Below, piece by piece: positions 23,434 through 35,224 of a stretch of DNA of 64,000 nt. The translations under genes and the position numbers were made by a program. Under the pieces are notes generated by a model. The model did no database searches. It saw nothing but the letters and a program-made list of their open reading frames with translations, and was not told the origin of the DNA. Origin of the DNA: Allacma fusca (lineage: Eukaryota; Arthropoda; Collembola; Symphypleona; Sminthuridae); contig OX359245.1 of NCBI GenBank assembly GCA_947179485.1, forward strand, positions 73,457,067-73,521,066. The letters run 5' to 3'. Within the stretch, counting starts at the first letter, position 1. Every line of letters starts with the position of its first letter.

Positions 23434-24780
23434 GAGGTTCTTCCCAATCAAATATGTGGAAAGAAATCCGCATCAATAATAATTTAGCAAATGTTTACCA
23501 AAAAGTATTCCAAGAACCTGTTTATCAGAGTTGCCTCTTTTTAGGGAAAACAAAATTCCGTGATGATATTTCTATATCTATGTGTGGTAAAGTATTATCC
23601 TGTGATTCAACCTTATTGGTAGAAATTTTGAGGGAGATAAAAATCAAATTTTCCATTTCAATTCATTTCTTCTTCAAACATTGATTAAGGAATTTCAAAT
23701 TACCGCAAAACATTTTCTGAAAAGAAATTTTGTATGTTTAAATTTGTATGCATTTTTTACAATTTTATGTTACATTTAGAATTTTTGCAAAAACTGTTTT
23801 TATAAAACTTGTTCATTTTTTTTGTCGTTTCATTTTCACTGTGTTAACGCAATTGCGTTTTCCTAATTTTACAAATTAAACTTGAGAAATCATAAAATTT
23901 TTGCTTCCCAGTGTTTTTGACAAATTAATAAAACTGGCCAAAAATAATTCCTCCCCCGTTGTACCTTCTCAAGGGTACTGGGGATTTTGGAAATATCTCC
24001 AAAATATAATGAGCACTGTAGACAGTAGTAATTGCACAGGAGGGGTTTTCAAAGTTTAGTAAATAAATAGTGGAAAATAAAATAATTGTATGGAAATATA
24101 CTCCCAATAAATAAATTTTATACCTTTAGCTCTTCCTAGTTATAGTTAAGACGAACCTGTTTAATCTATACATTGGATGTAAGTGTCATTAAGCTATGGA
24201 CATTTTTTTAACCCTTTTCTATAGAACTGTCCCCTGTAAAATTTTACACCCACAATATACATATATGTAGGTCTCATGTAAAAAATAAATAAATAAAATG
24301 TTCATTGTTGTGAAATTTTCCGCAGTGCCCTATAACCCTTAAGGAAACGTTATGGTCTTTCCAATTGAATTATTTATAAATAATTGATGTCAAATTTTTC
24401 TCGGAGTGTTCCGGAGCATGCTCTAGTGTAGGAAATGGGACTACCAACGGCTTACCACAATATTGTATGTAATGACGGTCAAATTCCCGTGAGATCATTT
24501 CTCAAGGGTGGATTTCAAAACTAGAACAAATTTACATTATTATTATTGTTAATCATCTAGTAAAATTTTAAAGTTGAAAGTGTAAAATTATTGAAATTGG
24601 GAATTAATACAAAATTGTTAAAACGTATTAATACCCTTACATTTTAATGGGTCTTGCAAAATTATTCAAATTGGGGCAAGAGGGAAAATGTTCCCAGAAT
24701 TTTATCAACCTGTAAAACGCAGTTACTGTAATGAACCTCTCATAGTACAATAATAAAGTTCCCATTTTAAAATAGTGCTT
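23434..24780 (+). other. DPP 3' UTR and downstream flank
   Basis: AATAAA words occur near 23928, 24062 and 24107, so cleavage probably falls around 24080-24130. Sequence similarity to the duplicated segment at 60030-61310 runs through to about 24775, well past any likely poly(A) site. The duplicates therefore derive from genomic DNA, not from mRNA. Confidence 0.6.
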
Positions 24781-25207
24781 TCCCATTGAGCATGTTTTTT
24801 TTTAATTTGGAATGGATCTGTTTAGTCTGAAAAAACTTTCTATGCCAAATTAAGCCGCACAAAAAATTTCCACAAAAAAGCCTGGAGAAAAACAGCCCTT
24901 ATGAGGTATAAACAGAGTAAAATGATTTATAAATAAAAAAATTTGCAAAATAACTAGCATTTGTAAAATCCCATTCCTTCCACTCCCTTCCTACCAATTA
25001 AGTAAACATATCAATTTTCCCATACAAATATTACATATATGTATAGCAAGGAATAAGTATGGTGCAATGACAGAAAAACACAACAGTGAATTTGAATGAC
25101 ATTATATACCCTAACCATTTTGAATGCTATACAGCGGATCAACAAATAAGAATAATTACATATAAGCTCGTGAGTACAAAATCCATCAAATGGTTTCAAA
25201 AAATCAT
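24781..25207. other. Intergenic, nothing recognised
   Basis: AT-rich, between the convergent DPP gene and the first receptor copy. No gene or repeat was identified. Confidence 0.5.
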
Positions 25208-26523
25208 TCACTGCGATTGAAATGTAACAAGCAAGTTTGAAATAACTGTCACAATATAGTTGACAAATACTGGAGTTGATTCCCTCTCCATCACATGAAA
25301 TTCGCCAACTTTTACTCCCACAATTGCCAAGGATTGAATTTGTTTCTCCAAAATTTTTGAATCAATTTGATTCATCTTACTAAGCTTTGATACTGTTAGG
25401 AGTTTGGTTTTCAATGCCGTTGTCCGGTCAGGAATGGAAAAGGAATGTCCGAAAGTTACCATGTAATACATTATATAGTAAAAACAGAGAAATAACATTA
25501 CTGCACCTAAGCCCGGCTCTGTGGAAACGTAGCGAATTCCAATGTATCCTCCAAAAACAGAGAATGTCAATAAGAAAATCTTGAATACGTAAACTAAGTT
25601 TGAGTACCCTCCGTTAAATATGTTTAAAAGCAGTTGCATTTTTCTGGACCGATCAAAACAATTCCCGAAAGCAAATCGTTTACCTTGAGTGCTATAGAAA
25701 CAATAAAATAATGGTTTGTAACACTCAAATAAATTATGCTGATTTATTTAAAATATCCAACATATCTTACCACAATGTTTTTATTTCCTTCTGATAATAT
25801 TGACGAACTTTCTCAAAGAACAACAGCAAGTTGCAAATCACCAGGGAGAGGGAGGCTAATCTTGCATTAAAGTACATGTAATCCAGCAACCATGTGAGCA
25901 AGAAAGTAACAGGATTTTGTAGCTTCTTGGGAAGACACTGGTATGTCTGAAGATTCGTGCGGAGAAAAGCCAATACAATGCAAAATACTAACACAACTGA
26001 CGTTCCAACAGACGGGATAAGAACAGCCACGATTTCCTGGTTTGACATTTTATCAAGCGACTTCTTCGGCGCAGTGTCATTTTCTGAAATATAAATGGTA
26101 ATAATTAAAACTAAAAAACTCTGTTAAGAGTATAAGCATCCAAGATCATATTTCTTTACCGAAGAATATAAAGTTGAAAATCATTTTTGTAACTTCAATT
26201 GATTTTACAAACGCGATATATGTTTGTACGCAATCAAGAAAATATGACCCCAGGAATAAAACCGTTGAATTATAACGGTGTAAGATGCAAACTGTCCTGA
26301 ATAACTGAGTTCCATTTGTCCGTTGTAATAAATACTTTCGAAGAACTTAAAAATCCCGTAAATGTAATTAGTTCAAGTGCCAAAATAACATTTTCTTTTT
26401 GCAAGCAACTCTCATGTGTACTTTGCCATTTTCATTAAACTGTAGCTCAAAAGGTATTAAATTCAGTTTAGAAAAAAATTCCAAATATTTCAGATAAAAC
26501 TGCAAATCCAATGTTGAGAACAT
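25208..26523 (-). pseudogene. Gustatory-receptor-like 7TM gene, copy A, frameshifted in exon 1
   Basis: Three exons in the same places as the intact copies: 26160-26523, 25771-26083 and 25208-25691, with good GT-AG borders. Exons 2 and 3 are open and well preserved, including the C-terminal VGEFHVMERESTPVF and NYIVTVISNLLVTF. Exon 1 starts correctly (MFSTLDLQFYLKYLEFF) but is 6 nt longer than in copies B and C. A 4-nt gain after KKKMLFW shifts the frame into stops, and a 2-nt gain in the YEYIAF region returns it to frame. Without translation of the middle of exon 1 the first two membrane helices are lost. It is probably a recent pseudogene; a sequencing or assembly error would be the alternative. 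Confidence 0.8.
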
Positions 26524-26819
26524 TTTTGTTTAGATTGAACGTAATTATTCTATTCCAAATGTTATTTTATGCCTCAAAACGTATTGAGGTTACAAATGTA
26601 TATTCTTTGAAGTATATGTAAATTTAAACGAAACTTTCTGGGTATTCGTATATTTCGTCTTGAAGTTCTTTCTGGCCAGCTAAATATAATTATGACAGGG
26701 AAAGATTTTTATTAATGCATTTAACACTTTCAGCTGAAAGACTTTCTATTCAAAATACAAATTGAAATCAAGATTTTTATAAGCTATAAGCACTAAAACA
26801 TCGTTGTGGTCATAACCCT

Positions 26820-27120
26820 TTTACGAATGCGACTGTGCATGAATCTACTGTGGTGATAAATATTTGTAGATTATTTCCAGGAAGTTTAATATTCAATAAG
26901 TTCTGGTAACAATAAATGCTTTGTTTTTAATCTTCCATGCGTTGTCTTGAACACTTTATTCATATTGTTCGCGGAAAGAATATTTTTTCCTGAATGCGAA
27001 GAAAATCGAAGTCGATTTTGTCCAACTAATAACTTTGTTTTTCTATTTTATGCAATGCATTTTACTTCCTCTTCTGGAACGGATTTCCTGTGTATGTCTT
27101 ATAATGGTGTCTAGAGTGAA
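26820..27120 (-). promoter_or_regulatory. Conserved upstream block of receptor copy A
   Basis: This segment is shared with 32228-32545, 34760-35055 and 54855-55160. Its best conserved core on the plus strand is CTAATCACTTTG, then TTTTATGCAAT, then ACTTCCTCTTCTGGAA. It lies about 300-600 bp before the copy A start. Conservation may reflect recent duplication rather than function. Confidence 0.4.
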
Positions 27121-27841
27121 ATATTTTAGACCCATGGTCAAACTTGGCCCGTAAATGTTTACACGTACCCGCCTGACACAAAATTGAAGTTTAATGACAA
27201 AGCCAGGCCCGGCCCACGAAATTTAAAAACGCTCAAATTCAGTTTTTGAATCCTTAGCTAGAGCCAGAACAATTTGCTCATTGAATTTACTTTTTTCGAG
27301 ATCTTGTATTTTATAATAAGATACTTTTTTTTGAATGAAATTAGTAGTAGCTGGGGTTGCTGCCAATTCAAAATTCTTGCAATTTTATGTGACCACATTT
27401 GGTATGCCTGCTTGGCCTAATTTTCAACTGAAAATATTTCTGCACTCATTGAACGTCTCATAATTCACGGGAACGTAGCCAACCAGAATCTGTTTTAATG
27501 TTTTCCAAATTTGTGATTTTCCAGGTGTAGCGTGTAAATGGGGGAACCACCAGTACCTTGATCAGGAAAAATAACTAATATGATGGGCTGTAGAGTTTAT
27601 TTGTAGCTTGGCTAAATGAGTAGAGTACGCCTATAAACTAGACTGGAAGTACTTCACGAATGTGTGTTGGGATGATGCGAGTAAAGGTACACATTTGCCT
27701 TATGGAATAAATGGTACATGAACTGAAGATAAGGGAGTAAGTTAAAGAAATGTTTATTATACGAAGTACGAGAACAGGCTTGACTCTCTCACTGAAGATT
27801 ACCCATGATTCTTTTACAAAATAACCTTGACCATGACTATT
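27121..27841. other. Intergenic, with a diverged receptor-like fragment
   Basis: About 27340-27540 is similar on the minus strand to 30550-30690 (CACAAATTTGGA, GGCCAAG) but has stops in all frames. An AATAAA on the minus strand near 27757 could serve the decayed frame at 27842-28872. Confidence 0.35.
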
Positions 27842-28872
27842 CTAATAATTGACCGTAGAAACGTCAACTGGATCCGGAGCCGGAATTGGTGGCAAAGCTG
27901 GAGCCGGACTTGGAACAGAGGTAAGTACACCCATGGACATGAGCAGACAAATAGTGGTCGGAACAATTCAATTCAATTCAAAATTTACAATTCAATCCAG
28001 TTCGAATACTGAACTGAATTAAAATTGGGGTTTCAATTCGGTTCAGAAAAAAAACAATTCAATTCAATTCAGTTGAGTCTACTAACTGAACTGAATTCTA
28101 AACCATTTGGTTTCGCCGAGCATATTTACAAATAAATACTGCAAAGTGGCTAGGGTGGCGCTTCAGCTGTTCTCTCCTTACCCTTTTTGTAGTATTATGT
28201 TGACCTCATTTAAAAGATAAAAATGCAAAATTTTGAAAAAATAAAGTTTTGTTAATTTTTGAAAAAATTAAGCTAGTAGTACTGACTGGTAAGTGTAAAA
28301 AATGACATTGAAATCGGTGGAACAGTTTGTCGTTTTTTACGTACGAAAACGCATTACGATTTCAACTTCAACCAATAACGACCTACTCCAAGAGAGTGGC
28401 CTAAAGAATTTTCACAGAAAGTTTGAACAAAATTGGGTCGGAGGAATACGTTATAAGGGGGCTGACGCCACCCTAAAAATATTAACACATACGTTTTAAA
28501 TGCTGGTTACATTGACGCAAAGATGGTGCTAAACTTATCCGTACAATATCGGTTTTGATTCAGCCTGAAATTGTTTTGAATTGGAATTCAAAGACAACAA
28601 TTCAATTCGATTCAACGGGTGAATTGAATTATTTGGTTCAGTAAACGATCGAATTGAATTGAAAAATCCCTGAATTGAACTGAATTGAATTGAATTGTAA
28701 AATTGCAATTTAGACTGAATTGGTCTGACCACTACAGACAAATGGTGTAGGACCATACCTAAAGAACATTTGTTTGTAGAAATTCTTGTTCCTGCTCCGT
28801 CATCCGTGAAAACAGATCCTTTTGCAAACGGATCAGATCCAACAACCGTAGTTGGGATTCATTGAGAGCCAT
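27842..28872 (-). pseudogene. Decayed small minus-strand reading frame split by a hAT insertion
   Basis: Upstream part: ATG at 28872, MALNESQLRLLDLIRLQKDL... to a TAG at 28759-28761. The segment is helical and charged, like a coiled-coil tail. Ignoring the element at 27952-28734 and one target duplication, the same frame continues after the TAG through VWSYT and then MGVLTSVPSPAPALPPIPAP to a stop at 27842-27844. An AATAAA follows about 85 bases downstream on this strand, and a TATAAG lies about 330 bp upstream. The product is unknown; the Pro-rich end and helical start are typical of small regulatory or transposon-encoded proteins. A plus-strand reading with GTAAGT at 27921 is possible but less protein-like. 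Confidence 0.35.
27952..28734. mobile_element. Non-autonomous hAT-type element with 8-bp TSD
   Basis: The ends are TAGTGGTCGGAACAATTC and, inverted, TAGTGGTCAGACCAATTC. The flanks 27944-27951 and 28735-28742 are the identical 8-mer CAGACAAA. Both subterminal regions are packed with AATTCAATTC words in opposite orientation, so the ends can pair over about 100 bases. An internal 65-codon frame (28302-28499) has no transposase motif. An 8-bp duplication is the hAT family hallmark. Confidence 0.88.
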
Positions 28873-29228
28873 AACTAATATAACAATGGTAATACCGGTG
28901 TATTAATGCAGGTGCCCATAAAAGGTAATGTACACAGTACACATAGACCATGGACTAAAAATTTAAAAACAAATGAACATGAATTAACAAAGCAATAAGT
29001 CATTTACCGGTTTGCCGAATGACTATGGAACAGTAGAACTAACTTTCAGAGTAAAAAAAAATAAGCAGCTTTAACAGGAGAGGAGTACAGGAACACACGG
29101 AAAAGCAATCGACCGTGATGACCACAAAGAAGACAAACTAACGCCGAACACTGTCCAGGAACGGAGGAAAAGTAAAGAAGGAAACCAATCACAACGTGCC
29201 CCTTATAAGACGCTAGTTGACCCATCTA
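28743..29228. other. Spacer between two hAT elements; possible minus-strand promoter
   Basis: It contains the 5' half of the decayed frame above and, on the minus strand, TATAAGGGGCACG near 29196-29209, plus a donor-like ACCG|GTAAAT near 29008. Nothing else was recognised. Confidence 0.3.
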
Positions 29229-29236
29229 CTTAACTA

Positions 29237-30361
29237 CAGGGTGGCTTGATTTAAATCATGTTGATTTAAATCTTGATTTAAATCAAGATTTAAATCACTT
29301 GATTTTTTTCAAATAAATCATTGATTTAAATCACTTGATTTTTTTCAAATAAATCATTGATTTAAATCAAAATTGACTCTTCAACTTTTGCGGTTAGGTA
29401 AAATTTAATTTTACGTCTCCAAACGTTGTAAAATGTGCATTTTTTTGATTTTACAAATTTTTGGTATAAAACCATTTTGGATTTTGATAACTTTCAGAAT
29501 AATTTGGGCACGTTAATATATTGATTATCTGTCAAGCTGTCAAAGTGCCATAAAATTTGGATATGAGTGAGTTTTAAAGTATTTTATAATACAGATACTA
29601 GAGCTTCTGCTGGGGACAATTGTTATGCCCCACAGAAGATCCAGGGAAATAACACGGAGACAATATTTACATTCCGAAATTGTTTCGTCCCTAACAGAAA
29701 CTCAGTAACTACAAAAACATTCCAATATCCAATCTTTCTAAAAGAGTACCGTTTAAAGTGGCAAAATTTGACTGTGAATTTTGAATTTTTTAAATGTTAC
29801 TCTTGTGCGGAGAGATATTCACACGACTTGTTTAAACGGTATATTCCCAATTTGCAAATAATTTTTCTGTCCCAACATACTCTACCATCCCATCCCGAAA
29901 CACTGTATATGCACACACTGTGCACATTTTATATAATTACATATAAATATATTTATGTATACATAAATCAATAAAAATCCAAATGAGACAGCTGGTATCT
30001 GTCCTACACAGTGTTTGGCTTTAAAGACAACTTAATTCCAAATTGTTACAATATAAAAAATACTGTTTATCTTTGGAATTGGCCTTTAACCAGCTTTTTA
30101 TTTCACATTAGGTAGCTGACTTGCCTTTGTAATTTTCTCTCAATACATTTGATTGATTGTTCAAGTTTCATTGGTGCCAACAGTGCACAATATTATTAGG
30201 AATATTAAAATCCAAAAATTTGTATGGAAATTCTATCGTACTATAAAATTTTAAATTTAAATCATCAAATATTGATTTAAATCAAAAAAATCCGATTTAA
30301 ATCAAATAAATCAGATTTATTTGGTTTTTTTCAAAAAAAATCAAAAAAATCAGCAACCCTG
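29237..30361. mobile_element. Non-autonomous hAT-type element with 8-bp TSD
   Basis: The left end is CAGGGTGGCTTGATTT and the inverted right end is CAGGGTTGCTGATTTTTTTG. The perfect 8-bp target duplication CTTAACTA lies at 29229-29236 and 30362-30369. The subterminal regions are arrays of TTGATTTAAATCA, self-complementary words that can fold extensively. The 135-codon frame at 29567-29974 shows no transposase signature. At 1125 bp it is too short for a full hAT transposase gene. Confidence 0.9.
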
Positions 30362-30544
30362 CTTAACTATAACGACAGATGTACACCATGTCATGCACAT
30401 ACAAACCATGCCGTAGTAAACGGTAGCACGGAACATGTGCAGTCCTCCACACACATGGCTACTGCATCCAAAATTAGTTTGGAGAAGTATGAAATGAAGT
30501 AAGAAAATGAATCCTCTTATTTGTCCGAAAATTACATAAGCACT

Positions 30545-31213
30545 TCCAAATTCTTACAATTTTGGGTGGTTAGAGTTGATTTCCCTTCTTGGCCTGATCT
30601 CCAGCTGAATATATGCCTGTACTTATTGCCCTTCTTACAATTTCCGGAAACCTAGTCAAACGTTTTGTGTTCTCCAAATTTGTGATGGCCATTCCCTCAA
30701 CTATTACTGAATAACAAAGGTAGGTAAGCAATAACATACTAATTTCTGGAAGTTCCGCGCATTGAATAATGCTTTGTTATAAACGTAGTCCAATCTTTTC
30801 ACGATTATCTAAAAACACGTTCCTTTTTAACAAAAATGTTAGTTTCGGGAACTATAATTTCTTTCAAACGCAAAATGCGTTAATAGATTTAATCTATAAA
30901 TAAATGTTTTGACGGATGTTTTAAACAATTTTGAAGTCAAAAAGACGAAAAACATATATACGTAAAATATTTTGCTTTGTTTCGACATCAAAATGTAACT
31001 AACTAAAACAATATTCGTCGGGATGAATTTGAGCGTGCGAGAACCACGCTGAGCCACTCTCACTTCTAACCACTGATCCATGCCTCCTATTGTTACGTCC
31101 GCAACTTGTGCGTGTGACACCCAACTCTTCATTACAGTTGGAGTGAAGGTAACAGTACTAATCAATTTTGTATTATCCAGCCAGTAAAACGCAATTTGGA
31201 TAAAGCTCTGCAT
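30545..31213 (-). pseudogene. Ionotropic-receptor-like fragment (decayed)
   Basis: The frame at 31213-30839 includes WVSHAQVADVTIGGMDQWLE, resembling the ligand-binding S1 block 'ADxxIGxxxxTxER' of ionotropic receptors, followed by a hydrophobic run (FYVYMFFVFLTSKLF) as expected for membrane segment 1. Downstream on the same strand (about 30690-30560) is FPEIVRRAISTGIY, like the C-terminal 'xxRxIxSGIxxxW' helix. The order is right, but the pore and third helix are missing. This is a family inference from motifs, made without a database search. Confidence 0.4.
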
Positions 31214-32227
31214 TATGCAAGTGCAGTATCATACGGGATAATATTTGAATACGATTTTCTCCAATCATACATTACTAGGAAACATTTTGGTGCTTGTACT
31301 AAATGCAAATATATTAATCTTAAATCTTCATTTTAAATCGCAATCAAATCTTATTTGAAAGTTGTGGCTAAATTTTGTGAATATTTGCGCCGCAAACCCA
31401 ACAATACATCTTAACAGATAAGCTTTGAAAGACACATGAGCGCTGAAAAATTTCAAAACTGACCAAATTTGAGACAGGCAGTATATTTTCTTCACAAGCA
31501 GATTTTTTATGCAATAATACACCTTTTCTGTTTCCGAATTTGGTTTTGGCAAGTAAACAAAATTAGAATTTGGCAATTTGCACAAATGATTATATTACAA
31601 TATGAGAAGCAAATTGACAGCAATAAGCTACATTATGGATTGTATGGTTAGATAATGAGACACTTTCCAATGTTTCATTGACTATAATGGTCTTAGGCTG
31701 CGCACGAGTTCGGGTATAACTTTGGAACTGGCCATCGTGTTAATTGTACCGTGGGTTTCTGTGTTTTCTAAGTATCAATCACTCTGTTTACATAAAACGA
31801 ATTACGAATATCTTTAGCAACGCCTAATAAAGCATTATGGGTTGTTTCCACAGGTTATCCTGAAATAACGTCAATAAGTTAAATATTTAAACATGGATAT
31901 GTAATTTCTACTTTCCAAATTTCCTACTAAAGCTAATTCTAGAATAATAGTTGAAATAGGAAAACCTTGTCAACTTTCAAAGGTGTTCTTCTCGAAGTAT
32001 AGCTGAAGAGGGAGTTTTATGTTGTTTGTATATTTATTTATCTTGATATTCTTGACGACCTGCCGAAAATCATAGTTGAAGATATATATAGATATATATA
32101 TATATATAGATGATTCAACTCTGAGCTAAAAATATTTCAAGTCAAAATACGAATTGAAATCCAAATTTGAAATAGCTATAAACTCTCGAAAACATCGTCC
32201 TACATACATTTCTCTCGCAATCGTTCA
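31214..32227. other. Intergenic, nothing recognised
   Basis: AT-rich. A short ATATATAGATATATATAT tract lies near 32085. No gene was identified. Confidence 0.45.
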
Positions 32228-32545
32228 CGTCTTTGACTGTACATGAATCTACAGTGGCGAGGAAGCATTTTCAGATTATATCCAGGAAGTTTAATATCCA
32301 AATATGTAACCCAAAAATATTTACTTTGCATTTGATTTGCCATGTATGGTCTTTAATTTCCTTATTCGTCCTATTTTTACCCATAATTTTACAATTTTTT
32401 GTGAATATAAATCCATAGTAAGGAAATAAAAGCCGAATTTGTTCAACTAATCACTTTGTTTTTCGATTTTATGCAATCCATTTTACTTCATCTTCTGGAA
32501 TTTTTTTTCCTGAATACGTACTGTAATAGTGTCCACAAATCAAAG
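32228..32545 (-). promoter_or_regulatory. Orphan copy of the receptor upstream block
   Basis: It carries the same motifs as the blocks at 26820, 34760 and 54855 (CTAATCACTTTG, ATTTTATGCAAT, ACTTCATCTTCTGGAA), but no receptor exon 1 lies downstream of it on the minus strand. It marks a lost or translocated receptor copy. Confidence 0.45.
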
Positions 32546-33238
32546 GGCCGTTAGAAATACATTGCGTCCACGTGGGGAATCTCAGGAGTAACAACAGATT
32601 AATTGTTATATTGCCCAATGTACCAAATAACCAAATAATGACTACTTGAGCAATGACAATTTTATGTACATTTATGTATATATTTTAATGTAATGCATGC
32701 GTTTAGGCTGCGCATGTGCCTGGGCTGCATAGGAATTTATACATAGATTAACATTGCGCTGTATAGGAAGTAATTCGAAAATTAACATTGTGCTGTAAAG
32801 GAAATGATCATAGAATTAATTCTGGTTCTGGATGTATAAAGCTAATAATTAAAATGCCGCAACTTTAGTTCGTATTAAATTTTCTAATACAATTCAAAGA
32901 ACCCCACTTCAATATCAATGCTGTCAATGTCAGGGGCTAGGGTGAATAATTGGTTAATTTTCAAATCCGAGAATAACCTAAGGCATAATAATTTTAAAAT
33001 ATACAATTTATTATTTATTATCATCCCCACCAAATGTGCAAAATAGATCTATTCTTATACCAATAATTCAGTGAACAATATTACCTGGCATGGAATCAAT
33101 ATGGACGACACCTTGCAATAACACTATAGTAAATGTACATTCAATTTCCTAATTAATTATATCCGTTTAATGCAGACCAACAAATACGAATTAAAAGTTC
33201 GTGAGTGCAAAATCCATCAAAATGTTTTACGAAATCAT
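32546..33238. other. 3' flank of receptor copy B, duplicated
   Basis: About 32860-33238 matches 52850-53250 and, more weakly, 50650-50888. No independent gene was found. Copies of the TAGGAAxTxxxTCxxAAATTAACATTG repeat lie near 32730-32830. Confidence 0.5.
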
Positions 33239-34543
33239 TCACAATGGTTTAAATGTGACAAGCAAGGACGCAATCGTTGTCACAATATAGTTGACAAATA
33301 CTGGAGTTGATTCCCTCTCCATCACATGAAATCCGCCCACTTTAATACCCACAATAGCCAAGGACTGAATTTCTCTCTCCAAAATTTTCAGTTTAACTTG
33401 ATTCATCTTGCTGAGCTTTGATACTTTGAGGAGCTCGGTTTTCAATGTCTGTGTCCGGTCGGGAATGGAAAAGGCATTTCCAAACGTTCCCACGTAATAC
33501 ATGGTGTAATAAAAACAGGCAAGTAACATCAATGCACCTAAGCCGAGCTTTGTGGAAATATAGCGAATACCAATGTATCCTCCAAGCACAGATATCGTCA
33601 GGAAGGAAATCTTGAACACGTAAACCAAGTTTGAATACCCTCCATTAAATATGTTTAAAAGCAGTTGAGTTTTTCTAGACCGATTGAAACAACTCACGAC
33701 CCCAAATCGTTTACCATTAGTGCTGAATAAAGTAAATGAAATATTTGCAATACTCAAACAAATTGTGTTAATTTATTGAATATTTCCACCATATCTTACC
33801 GCAACGCTTTTATTTCCTTCTGGTAATACTCACGAATTTTCTCAAAGAACAACAACATGTTGCAAATCACCAGGGAGAGGGAGGCTAATCTTGCATTAAA
33901 GTACATGTAATCCAACAACCATGCGAGCAAGAAAGTAACAGGATTTTGCAGCTCCTTGGGGAGACACTGGTAGGTCTGAATATACGTGCGAAGAAATACC
34001 AATACAACGCAAAACACTAGTATAAATGACATTCCAAGAGTAGGAATAAGAACGGCCACGATTTCCGGGTTTGACATTTTAACAAATGACTTCGGCGTCG
34101 CGGTGTTATGTTCTGAAAAATCAATGGTTATTAAAACCAAACAACTCACGCAAGAGTATGATCTTCCAAGAGCAGATGTCCTTACCGGTGAATATAAAGT
34201 TGAAAATCATTTTTGTGACTCCAATGGATTTTACAAACGCGATATATTCATACCCGACCAAAAACATATGACACCAGGTCCAAAACGGTTGCATTATTAC
34301 TGCGTAAGCCGGGAATTCTCCTGCATCACTAAATATCATTAGTCCGGTATAATACGCGCTTTTGAACAATACAAAAAGCCCGTAAATGTAAAAAAATTTC
34401 CAGAATAACATTTTCTTTTTGCAAGCTACGGTCATCCGGACTTTGTCATTTTCACAAAACTGTAGATCAAAAGGGATCAAATTCAGTTTTGAAAAAAAAT
34501 CCAAATATTTTAAATAAAACTGCAAATCTAATGTGGAAAACAT
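33239..34543 (-). CDS. Gustatory-receptor-like 7TM chemoreceptor, copy B (intact)
   Basis: Exons 34186-34543, 33800-34112 and 33239-33722 join in frame to 384 residues. The introns are 73 and 77 nt with GT-AG borders. Exon 1 gives MFSTLDLQFYLKYLDFFSKL and two hydrophobic helices; exon 2 two more (around VFCVVLVFL and FLLAWLLDYMYF); exon 3 three, ending VGGFHVMERESTPVF and NYIVTTIASLLVTFKPL. That gives seven helices, and the last resembles the insect gustatory-receptor helix 7 (GxFxhxR...TYhhhhhQF) with NYIVTT in place of TYLVIL. The ATG inside exon 2 (MSNPEIV) is internal: splicing places ...FNFIFT-EHNTATPKSF before it. Such proteins form ligand-gated cation channels in sensory neuron membranes. 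The ligand is unknown. Confidence 0.85.
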
Positions 34544-34759
34544 GTCTGTGTTTTGTTTGAGCCTATTCTATTCTGAATAATGATAATACTTCAAAATTTA
34601 TACAAGTTACAAAGGTGTACGTCTCGAATAAGGAACTTTTATGTTATTTGTATAGTTTGTTTTGATATTCTCGTCAAACTGCCTAAAATCATAGATGAAT
34701 ATTCTTGTGTTAAGTGATTTCACACTGAGCTGTAAGGCTTTTGGTGCAAAGCATGAATT

Positions 34760-35055
34760 GGAAAAATATACAGGGCCTAGGAAAAGTTTGAAGATTATTT
34801 CCAGGAAGTTTAATATCCAAACATTTAATGTACAAATAATCGCTTCGTATTTAAATTGCCGTGTAAGATCTAGAGCCCGTTATCCGTCCTATTTTTACCT
34901 ATGCTTTTACTATTTGAATGTAAATCTATAGGAAGGAAATAAAAGCCGAATTTGTCCAACTAATCATTTTGTTTTTCAATTTTATGCAATGCTTTTTACT
35001 TCCTCTTCTGGAACCTTTTTCCTGTGTACGTACTGTAATAGTGTCCTCGAATCGA
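34760..35055 (-). promoter_or_regulatory. Conserved upstream block of receptor copy B
   Basis: It lies about 220-510 bp before the copy B start and shares CTAATCATTTTG, TTTTATGCAAT and ACTTCCTCTTCTGGAAC with the blocks of copies A and C. Confidence 0.45.
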
Positions 35056-35224
35056 AGGGCATACAATGATATTGCAGTAACGCATTTCATGACCAACAAC
35101 GGATTTATTAGTATCTTGCCAAATTCAACAAATAAACAGATACTACTTGTACAATTACAAGTATCTGTAAATTTGCGCACATACATATGTTGTAATGCAT
35201 GTGTTTTCACATGTGAGTGGGCGA

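Noticed and set aside
25767..26048. MSNQEIV as the start of a small separate membrane protein (also 33796 and 53810)
   Set aside because: This Met is inside exon 2. Splicing from exon 1 reads through it in frame in the intact copies.
29567..29974. 135-codon frame as a transposase
   Set aside because: No DDE, BED or hAT dimerisation motif; the element is only 1.1 kb.
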